Shown: positions 1 through 4,664 of the stretch, one piece after another
Position numbering within the stretch: position 1 is the first letter of the stretch
How the letters are laid out: the number at the start of each line of letters is the position of its first letter
From: Acidobacteriaceae bacterium
GTDB lineage: Bacteria > Acidobacteriota > Terriglobia > Terriglobales > Acidobacteriaceae
Direction: 5' to 3'
NCBI GenBank assembly: GCA_003151875.1
Contig: PLYW01000323.1
Span: 1-11,427 of the forward strand
Length of the DNA: 11,427 nucleotides
The notes under the pieces: generated by a model
Seen by the model: the letters and a program-made list of their open reading frames with translations, nothing else
Database searches by the model: none
Told to the model about the DNA's origin: nothing
Position numbers and translations under genes: made by a program

Positions 1-1
1 A

Positions 2-508
2 CTGAGAATAACTGTCACCTCCGCAGAGGGAAAAGAAGCGACGCTTGCCTTGGTGGGCGCCGGGGAATTCGCGGGGGAGGATTGCATGGTCTCAGCTCAT
101 CCTCTTCGACTCGCGACAGCTACGGCCATGAGCGATTGCGCACTGCTCAGGATCAGCAAGGTGGAAATGGTCCGCGCACTTCATCAAGAACCCGCATTCT
201 CGAATGTGTTCGTGTCGTTCCTTCTTGTCCGCAACGCTCGCATCCAAGCGGACCTGGTCGATCAGCTTTTCAATTCCAGCGAAAAGCGGCTGGCGAGGAT
301 TCTGTTATTGCTGGCGCAGTTCGGCAAGGAAAGCAAACCCGAGACGGTGGTTCCTAAGATCAGCCAGGAGATATTGGCGGAGATGATCGGTACCACCCGG
401 TCGCGCGTGAGCTTTTTTATGAACCGCTTCAGGAAACTGGGGTTCATCGAGTACAACGGCGAGATTCGGGTCCACAACTCCCTTCTCAACATCTTTCTGA
501 ATGAATAA
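2..508 (+). CDS. Crp/Fnr-family transcriptional regulator, 3' part (cut by left edge)
   Basis: The reading frame is open at the left edge, so the real start lies outside the window. A TTG at 50 is only an internal codon: the residues before it (LRITVTSAEGKEATLALVGA) are conserved cyclic-nucleotide-binding-fold sequence. The fold continues with GAGEFAGEDC, the usual glycine-rich turn of the effector domain. A long dimerisation helix follows (about 216-320), then a C-terminal winged helix-turn-helix (about 355-470) with ISQEILAEMIGTTRSRVSFF as the DNA-reading part. Family knowledge: these proteins bind DNA as dimers and sense cAMP, redox state or another ligand through the N-terminal domain. 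No Fnr-type cysteine cluster can be judged because the N-terminus is missing, so the ligand is unknown. About 169 residues are visible out of a usual 220-240. The next recognisable signal on this strand is the terminator at 741-783. Confidence 0.9.
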   Translation: MRITVTSAEGKEATLALVGAGEFAGEDCMVSAHPLRLATATAMSDCALLRISKVEMVRALHQEPAFSNVFVSFLLVRNARIQADLVDQLFNSSEKRLARILLLLAQFGKESKPETVVPKISQEILAEMIGTTRSRVSFFMNRFRKLGFIEYNGEIRVHNSLLNIFLNE

Positions 509-927
509 GGGCGGTGTAGTTTTTGTGCTGACCTCCATGTGAACGACCGCTCCTTTAGGAGCCTCCAGGTGCAGCGGCTGAGAAACGGCTTCAGCGCATA
601 TTCCCCGCCCGCTATCTTCCACTTGGGCGCCCCGTAGCCTTTGAAATCCCGGTTTGTGCACAATTGACCAGACATCCGAACGTAGGGCGGAATATCTTCG
701 CTAATGAAGTCCCCTTCTTAGGGGATAATTTAAGTGGCACAGAAGCCGCCCCTGGCTGAGTCCCGGGTGGCTTCTCTTTTTTTGCAGATGCTTACGCCGA
801 GGGGCACCTTCGCGATTGCCCGGACTGACGATCTAGTCGGAAACCGATCCCCTACCGACGGATCACAGGCCCTAGTTGCGACGCTTTGTTTTTCTTGAAA
901 GCCTATACTCGAATCCCCGAGGACTAC
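509..927. other. Gap of about 420 bases with hairpins and a terminator, no gene
   Basis: I find no convincing protein-coding frame here. The stretch holds a small palindrome GCTCCT-TT-AGGAGC at 549-562 followed by a degenerate REP-like piece (about 573-598). A perfect 6-bp stem (TCCCCT/AGGGGA, loop TCTT) lies at 710-725 and a strong intrinsic terminator at 741-783. The last 100 bases lead into the methyltransferase. They contain TATACT at 904-909, a possible -10 without a good -35, and a Shine-Dalgarno GAGG at 919-922. Confidence 0.6.
741..783 (+). terminator. Rho-independent terminator
   Basis: AGAAGCCGCCC at 741-751 pairs with GGGTGGCTTCT at 765-775. This gives an 11-bp stem with one G-T pair, a 13-base loop, and then C plus seven T (777-783). 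It reads only rightward. It lies 233 bases after the regulator's stop codon, so it ends either that gene's long 3' UTR or a separate short transcript from the gap. Confidence 0.85.
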
Positions 928-1677
928 ATGATCGACAAGAAAACCATTGCCGCGGACGAGCGATTGCGCCAGGAATTCAACCAGTGGGCCGAGCAGGGCC
1001 GCGGCGAGGAGATGGAGAACCATCACATCAGCATCACCCAGCAAACGCTGGCGCGGATGGAACTGAAGCCGGGCGACCGCGTGCTCGACCTGGGCTGCGG
1101 CGCGGGATGGGCCAGCCGCCTGATCGCCGATGCGGTAGCCCACGGCGATAAGCCCGGACAGGTGATCGGGCTCGACGTGTCGGACGAGATGATTCGGCGC
1201 GCGCGTGCCGGCTCGATCGCCTATGACAACCTGATGTTCGTCATCGGCTCCGCTCAGCAAATTCCGTGGGAGGAAAACTTCTTCGACAAGGTGCTGTCGG
1301 TCGAGAGTTTTTATTACTACGCCGACCAGGACCGCGCCCTCGCCGAACTGTTCCGCGTGCTGGCGCCGCACGGCGAGCTGTTTATCCTGATCAATCTTTA
1401 CCAGGACAATCCCTACTCGCTGCGCTGGGTCGAGGAGCTGAAGGTGCCGGTGCAGGCGCGCTCGGAGCAGGAGTACATCCAGTTGCTGAAGGCGCACACC
1501 TTTGAAGATGTGCGGGCGGTGCGCATCCCCGACTTGACTCCGACGCCGCAGGAGTACAGCGGCAAGTGGTTCAACAATGCCGAAGAGTTGCGCGAATTCA
1601 AGCGCATTGGCGCATTGCTGCTGATGGCGCGCAAACCCGGTTTCCACTCGCCGCCGCCGGGGTATGAGGTGTATTGA
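928..1677 (+). CDS. Class I SAM-dependent methyltransferase
   Basis: A 249-residue Rossmann-fold methyltransferase. Motif I is VLDLGCGAGW at residues 52-61, the SAM glycine-rich loop. The acidic end of strand 2 is IGLDVSDEM, with Asp83 expected to bind the SAM ribose. The IGSAQQIPWEENFFD stretch (about 106-120) matches the D/A-x-x-x-LP motif that precedes strand 4. FRVLAPHGELFILI (142-155) is the post-motif strand. The pattern is UbiE/COQ5-like, but the substrate cannot be read from the sequence. I chose ATG 928 because GAGG at 919-922 sits five bases before it. A TTG at 886 would add 14 residues without a ribosome site. The gene stands alone between a terminator and a repeat element, so its neighbours give no pathway clue. 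Confidence 0.88.
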   Translation: MIDKKTIAADERLRQEFNQWAEQGRGEEMENHHISITQQTLARMELKPGDRVLDLGCGAGWASRLIADAVAHGDKPGQVIGLDVSDEMIRRARAGSIAYDNLMFVIGSAQQIPWEENFFDKVLSVESFYYYADQDRALAELFRVLAPHGELFILINLYQDNPYSLRWVEELKVPVQARSEQEYIQLLKAHTFEDVRAVRIPDLTPTPQEYSGKWFNNAEELREFKRIGALLLMARKPGFHSPPPGYEVY

Positions 1678-1718
1678 GGGGACGCCTCAAATATCAGCAT
1701 GGAAGAGACCATTCGAGG

Positions 1719-1897
1719 CACATAAGTTGGTGTCATCCCGAGCGACGAGCGTAGCGAGGAGTCGAGGGACCCCTATCGCTACCAGCAATCCCGAGGTATT
1801 CGTCCGTGAGGCAGGCGCACAGTGGACCTGCGGGAATAGGGGTCCTTCGACTCCCCCTCACGATGTTCGGGGTCGCTCAGGATGACACGTCTATGTG
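1719..1897. repeat. Long imperfect inverted repeat containing the GGATGAC family repeat
   Basis: The left arm begins GTGTCATCCCGAGCGAC at 1730 and runs to about 1777. The right arm starts GGTCCTTCGACT at 1841 and ends CGCTCAGGATGACAC at 1888. Reversed, the right arm matches the left at both ends (GTGTCATCC, GAGCGAC, GTCGA, GGACCCCTAT) with a diverged middle. Short outer matches CACATA (1719-1724) and TATGTG (1892-1897) extend the element. The loop of about 60 bases does not code. The right arm is the same 48-base unit found at 6129-6176 and 9836-9884. I read this as two inverted copies of an interspersed palindromic repeat rather than a transposon, because there is no transposase or target duplication. 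Confidence 0.75.
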
Positions 1898-1972
1898 TTG
1901 AACGGGCGCGCTACCCACTCTGAAAAAGCTCCGCTCTTGAACTTGGACTAGCCGAGGGATTTCCCGAGGCCA

Positions 1973-2048
1973 GCGCTAAAGCGCATGATCAAAGTAGAAG
2001 TTTTTTCCGGAGCGCTGAAGCGCTCCTTCCCCCGCATAAATGCGGGGG
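1973..2048. repeat. REP-like cluster of three palindromes
   Basis: The palindromes are GCGCT-AA-AGCGC (1973-1984), GGAGCGCT-GA-AGCGCTCC (2009-2026) and CCCCCGCAT-AA-ATGCGGGGG (2029-2048), each with a 2-base centre. The first two share the core AGCGCTrAAGCGC, so they look like diverged copies of one unit. The cluster ends 13 bases before the glycosidase stop. Read leftward, the hairpins are followed by A-rich rather than T-rich sequence, so an intrinsic terminator is not supported. Confidence 0.65.
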
Positions 2049-2061
2049 CTCCCACCAGCCC

Positions 2062-3036
2062 TCACTTACACGCCCCCACCCCGTTTTCGATCGCGGTGCC
2101 CTCCTCGTAATCGTTCCACGTCTCGATCAGGAGGAAGGGAAGCGGGCGCTGTTCGTTGTAATAGCGGCGAAACATTCGCACGGTGTCGTCGAAGGTCTTG
2201 CCGCAGCGTGGGCTCATCTTGCGGTCCTGGCTCCAACTGGCCTTGGCGTCGTTGAAGCCCGGCCACGCCGCTCCCACCGTGATCTTGTTGGGGTAGTTGG
2301 CGATCATGGTGCGGTAGAAGTTGTCGAGATATTGCTGCCCCCAATTGCTGCCGTCGGACTTCCAGCCCGGCGCGCCCGGCGAAATCCAGGCATAGAAACC
2401 GTCGAACGCGCTCGCATATTGCGGGCGAATGTCTTTGATGATCAGCAGCGGCGGCTCTTCCCAGGAGTTGACCGCCTGGCGCACCCGGTTCCAATCCGTA
2501 TGCCCAGCCTTGGGAAAGATGAAGATCATGGGGCGGCGGCCATCGTAGCGCAGGTACGAGTCGCGCGGCACCACCGCCTGCGGGCCGAGATACCGGTCGT
2601 GCGCGTATTGCAGGTCCGCAATGACGGCCTCGGTCGCAGCGGCGGGATCGCTGTCATCTTCGTCGTACATCAGCGCAACCTTGAAGCTCTTCTCCGCCGC
2701 GACCTCCTGCATCAGGCTGTACGCCTTGTCTTCAAAATCATGATGCGCGCCGTACCAGTTCACCACGAAGCCGGTAATGCCCAGTTGTTTGGCTTGCTCC
2801 ATCTGCTTCTCAATCTGCACCCGGTCCTGCGATGAGTAGCCGGGATTGATATGTCCTGGGCGTCCAAACCAAGGCTGATACGCGGCCAACATGACGGGAT
2901 TGCTGGAGCCACTGACAAAGTGGTTGGCGGTAAGGGTCGAATGCACTCCGGCGTGCTGACAGCCCGCGGCCATCAGCAAAACAACAGTAAGCGCCAGCAA
3001 CAAGAGCCAGCGCAGATTCATTTTGTCATCGAACAT
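2062..3036 (-). CDS. Lipoprotein, GH99-like (endo-mannanase-type) glycoside hydrolase
   Basis: A 324-residue protein with a lipoprotein signal: hydrophobic LLLLALTVVLLMAAGC with Cys26 as the predicted lipidation site. The mature part should be anchored in an outer or periplasmic membrane leaflet. AAYQPWFGRPGHINPGY (about 51-67) followed by QAKQLGITGFVVNWYG (about 81-96) is the usual opening of the GH99-like/GH71-like TIM barrel. ETWNDYEEGTAIE (305-317) near the C-terminus matches the family's WNE/D-x-x-EGT signature. Family members cleave alpha-mannosides or alpha-glucans; the substrate here and the catalytic acids cannot be assigned safely. The start is ambiguous: ATG 3036 and ATG 3021 (giving MNLRW, a more typical signal n-region) are in frame and neither has a clear ribosome site. 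A repeat lies upstream and a palindrome cluster downstream, so the gene is probably transcribed alone. Confidence 0.8.
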   Translation of the reverse strand: MFDDKMNLRWLLLLALTVVLLMAAGCQHAGVHSTLTANHFVSGSSNPVMLAAYQPWFGRPGHINPGYSSQDRVQIEKQMEQAKQLGITGFVVNWYGAHHDFEDKAYSLMQEVAAEKSFKVALMYDEDDSDPAAATEAVIADLQYAHDRYLGPQAVVPRDSYLRYDGRRPMIFIFPKAGHTDWNRVRQAVNSWEEPPLLIIKDIRPQYASAFDGFYAWISPGAPGWKSDGSNWGQQYLDNFYRTMIANYPNKITVGAAWPGFNDAKASWSQDRKMSPRCGKTFDDTVRMFRRYYNEQRPLPFLLIETWNDYEEGTAIENGVGACK

Positions 3037-3176
3037 GATTGCGACGTTAACTTCGGATTAAGGATTGGCCCACGATTCAGACCAAGAGACTTAGATGAAG
3101 AATTGCTCAGCAGCGTTGGACGGGGGTTCAGGAAGCCAGTTCAAAGAACAGCAGATGTGTGCTCGGTCGAAAATTG

Positions 3177-3256
3177 TTTACCACGGAGACACAGAGGCCA
3201 CGGAGCTCTTGGTTTGCCTCGAGTGTTCTCCGTGATCTCCGTGCCTCCGTGGTGAA
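3177..3256. repeat. CCACGGAG-type inverted repeat
   Basis: The left arm (3177-3205) opens TTTACCACGGAGACACAGAG. The right arm (3228-3256) closes CTCCGTGCCTCCGTGGTGAA. Reverse-complemented, the two 29-base arms agree at about 24 positions, around a 22-base loop. Each arm is itself built of repeated CACGGAG units. The element lies just after the HAD hydrolase stop and upstream of the glycosidase gene. It could slow or process the HAD transcript, but no T-run follows. Similar sequences recur in many environmental bacterial genomes (recollection, not searched). Confidence 0.7.
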
Positions 3257-3272
3257 TCTTCATTCCTATCGG

Positions 3273-3992
3273 TCAAAAATGATCGCGCAGGTGGCCGAAG
3301 CTTTCCACCTGTAACAGGCGTCCATCGCCGGCCTCAGGACGCAGTTCATCGCGCTCCAGCATCCAAGTGTTGTGGTGAGGAACAAAGACGGCGTGCAGGC
3401 CGGCTTCCAGCGCCGGATTGATGTCGGACTTGGGGCTGTTGCCGATCATCCAGGTGCTCTCGCGCCGCAAGCCGTACTTCTCGACCACCGCGTTGTAGGT
3501 GGCGGCATCCTTCTCGGCCACGACTTCGACCGCGGTGAAATGTTGCTTGAGCCCGGAGCGTTCGACCTTGCCCGATTGCTCCGTGATATTGCCCTTGGTC
3601 ACCAGGAATAGATGATGGCGCTGGGCGAGGTCGGCCAGCGTCTCGGGCACCTCTGGCAGAATCTCCATGGGATGCTCGGCGATGGCGTAGGCAAAGCCGC
3701 GGATGGTCTCGTGCAGCGCGGCCGTGAGCGGCTCAACCGACAACTGCTCGAAGCATCGCACCAGCGCCAGCGCGAAGCTGTGCATGCCATAGCCGTGGGT
3801 AAGAATGTTTTCGCGCTCCACGTCGTACAGCACCTGGCGCACCTGGTCGGGCGTGTACTCATGATGATTCAGGAACGAGATGAAGTTGGCGATCGCCCGC
3901 TCGAAGTAAACATTGTTCTCCCAGAGCGTGTCGTCGGCGTCGATCAGGAGGTGCTGGCCGGGGGGGACCCTGAGCTTTACGTGGTCAGACAT
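3273..3992 (-). CDS. HAD-superfamily hydrolase
   Basis: A 239-residue cytoplasmic protein with the four HAD motifs in order. Motif I is LLIDADDTLW, with Asp18 the expected nucleophile and Asp20 the general acid. Motif II is FLVTKGN (Thr132). Motif III is the Lys of EKDAATYN (Lys161). Motif IV is WMIGNSPKSDINPALEAG, with Asp190 as metal ligand and Asn185 where many relatives have Asp. A helical cap of about 90 residues lies between motifs I and II (type C1), as in phosphoglycolate- and nucleotide-phosphatase-like members. Most of the family removes phosphate from small metabolites; the substrate here is unknown. It is divergent from the toxin gene. TATGAT (4040-4035, minus strand) with TAGGCA 16 bases upstream (4062-4057) is a plausible promoter, and that -35 lies inside the toxin operator palindrome. 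No strong Shine-Dalgarno precedes ATG 3992. Confidence 0.88.
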   Translation of the reverse strand: MSDHVKLRVPPGQHLLIDADDTLWENNVYFERAIANFISFLNHHEYTPDQVRQVLYDVERENILTHGYGMHSFALALVRCFEQLSVEPLTAALHETIRGFAYAIAEHPMEILPEVPETLADLAQRHHLFLVTKGNITEQSGKVERSGLKQHFTAVEVVAEKDAATYNAVVEKYGLRRESTWMIGNSPKSDINPALEAGLHAVFVPHHNTWMLERDELRPEAGDGRLLQVESFGHLRDHF

Positions 3993-4034
3993 GACCGCAT
4001 CTTATCGTTAAGCGAACCGTTGGAGAAAATGGGT

Positions 4035-4062
4035 ATCATACCGCGACGCCAATGTGTGCCTA
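4035..4062 (-). promoter_or_regulatory. Putative promoter of the HAD hydrolase gene
   Basis: Read leftward, TAGGCA (4062-4057, four of six bases of the -35 consensus), a 16-base spacer and TATGAT (4040-4035, five of six of the -10 consensus). It would give a 5' UTR of about 35 bases before ATG 3992. The -35 overlaps the palindrome at 4050-4076, so the antitoxin could affect this gene as well. Based on consensus match only. Confidence 0.4.
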
Positions 4063-4076
4063 TTAGGCACACATTG
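4050..4076. promoter_or_regulatory. Operator-like perfect palindrome of the toxin-antitoxin unit
   Basis: CAATGTGTGCC (4050-4060) and GGCACACATTG (4066-4076) are exact reverse complements around the 5-base centre TATTA. The palindrome ends three bases before the toxin -10 (4080-4085), so a protein bound here would cover the -35 and spacer. BrnTA-type systems are known to repress themselves through the ribbon-helix-helix antitoxin, and this is the natural binding site. Direct binding is inferred. Confidence 0.75.
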
Positions 4077-4085
4077 TGCTATACT
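4077..4085 (+). promoter_or_regulatory. Extended -10 promoter of the toxin-antitoxin operon
   Basis: TGCTATACT is an extended -10 (TGn plus TATACT, five of six consensus bases). No good -35 is present 16-18 bases upstream, as is typical for extended -10 promoters. Transcription would start about seven bases after position 4085, at 4092-4093. That is the first base of the proposed GTG start codon. Confidence 0.55.
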
Positions 4086-4092
4086 GCAACTG

Positions 4093-4386
4093 GTGAAGTA
4101 CTTCACTTGGGACGACGCGAAGAACGAGAAGCTTAAGGCGGAGCGCGGCATTGGTTTCGAAGAAATCATCTTCCTCATCGAACGGGGATACTTGCTGGAT
4201 GTGCTTGAACATCCAAACCGGGAACGATACGGCAGCCAGCGAATCTTCGTTGTTCAACGCGATGACTATGTGTACCTGGTGCCGTTCGTCGAGGACGACA
4301 AATTGGTATTCCTAAAGACGATCATCCCAAGCCGGAAGGCGACGAAGCAGTACCTGGGCGAGGAGGACAACGGTTATGAAACTTGA
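4093..4386 (+). CDS. brnT: BrnT-type toxin (DUF497 family) of a type II toxin-antitoxin system
   Basis: A 97-residue protein starting (M)KYFTWDDAKNEKLKAERGI, the usual opening of BrnT/DUF497 proteins (F-x-W-D-x-x-K-N-x-x-K). It continues with GIGFEEIIFLIERG and the strand-rich YGSQRIFVVQRDDYVYLVPF. The IIPSRKATKQY stretch near the C-terminus corresponds to the family's conserved S/A-R-x-A-x-x-x-Y end. BrnT has a RelE-like fold and cleaves RNA when not bound by its antitoxin (family knowledge). I chose GTG 4093 over the frame's upstream GTG 4054 because the extra 13 residues do not fit the family and are encoded by the operator palindrome. There is no Shine-Dalgarno, and the predicted transcript start is at the GTG, so translation is probably leaderless. 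The last 11 bases overlap the antitoxin gene. Confidence 0.88.
   Translation: MKYFTWDDAKNEKLKAERGIGFEEIIFLIERGYLLDVLEHPNRERYGSQRIFVVQRDDYVYLVPFVEDDKLVFLKTIIPSRKATKQYLGEEDNGYET
4361..4366 (+). promoter_or_regulatory. Strong ribosome binding site of the antitoxin gene
   Basis: AGGAGG lies inside the toxin coding sequence, nine bases before the antitoxin ATG at 4376. The toxin start has no ribosome site at all. The contrast predicts far more antitoxin than toxin from one mRNA, as a safe toxin-antitoxin unit needs. Confidence 0.7.
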
Positions 4387-4642
4387 CGGAGATGAAAAAG
4401 AGATTCTCGAATCTGTTGAACGCGGTGAATGGCGCTCGGTGAAGGGCGTGAAGGGGGACGTGGGTCGCTACAGTCGCTATGCCAGGGAAACGTTTCGCAA
4501 AGACCGGCGCCTCAACATCCGCATCTCGAGCAGGGACCTGGAGGCGATCCAGAAGCGGGCGCTGGAGGAGGGCCTTCCTTATCAAACCCTGATCTCCAGC
4601 CTGTTGCACAAGTACGCGTCCGGACGGCTGCGGGAGGGGTAG
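4376..4642 (+). CDS. BrnA/CopG-like ribbon-helix-helix antitoxin
   Basis: An 88-residue protein. The N-terminal half (MKLDGDEKEILESVERGEWR to about residue 45) is acidic and helical and is the likely toxin-wrapping part. The C-terminal half, RRLNIRISSRDLEAIQKRAL, continues to residue 82 and is a ribbon-helix-helix DNA-binding domain: the RLNIRIS strand, then two helices ending PYQTLISSLLHKYASGRL. It pairs with the upstream BrnT-type toxin, overlaps it by 11 bases and has its own AGGAGG. It should neutralise the toxin and bind the palindrome at 4050-4076. The sequence looks closer to CopG-type antitoxins that accompany DUF497 toxins than to classical Brucella BrnA, so I leave the symbol blank. 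Confidence 0.87.
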   Translation: MKLDGDEKEILESVERGEWRSVKGVKGDVGRYSRYARETFRKDRRLNIRISSRDLEAIQKRALEEGLPYQTLISSLLHKYASGRLREG

Positions 4643-4664
4643 TTCAAGGCGTGCCGCCTACCCC
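4636..4664. terminator. Possible bidirectional stem-loop between convergent genes
   Basis: GGGGTAG (4636-4642) pairs with CTACCCC (4658-4664). The loop contains a smaller GGC/GCC stem. The stop codons of both convergent genes, the antitoxin (4640-4642) and the M16 subunit (4658-4660), lie inside the two arms. There is no T-run on either side, so it is at best an imperfect terminator or a 3'-end stabiliser shared by both transcripts. Confidence 0.35.

Larger units (their letters stand above)
1678..2061. other. Repeat-filled gap of about 380 bases, no gene
   Basis: No credible coding frame is present between the methyltransferase stop and the convergent stop of the glycosidase gene. The gap is made of a long imperfect inverted repeat (1719-1897), about 75 bases without visible structure, and a cluster of three short palindromes (1973-2048). 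Both genes point into the gap, so these structures sit at two 3' ends. They may help transcript ending or stability, although neither palindrome group is followed by a proper T-run. Confidence 0.65.

Noticed and set aside
664..698. TTGACC (664-669) as the -35 of a standard promoter
   Set aside because: No acceptable -10 lies 16-18 bases downstream. TATCTT is 23 bases away.
730..1647. Long leftward reading frame (305 codons) antisense to the methyltransferase
   Set aside because: It mirrors the methyltransferase codons in a GC-rich gene, has no recognisable domain, and its upstream end runs through the methyltransferase motif region. The sense strand carries clear SAM-binding motifs.
1719..1897. 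Insertion sequence or CRISPR array in the repeat-rich gap
   Set aside because: There is no transposase frame and no target duplication. The repeats are inverted and diverged rather than a regular series of direct repeats with unique spacers.
4054..4092. Earlier GTG start for the toxin gene
   Set aside because: It would put the first 13 codons over the operator palindrome and promoter, upstream of the predicted transcript start, and adds residues not found in the family.
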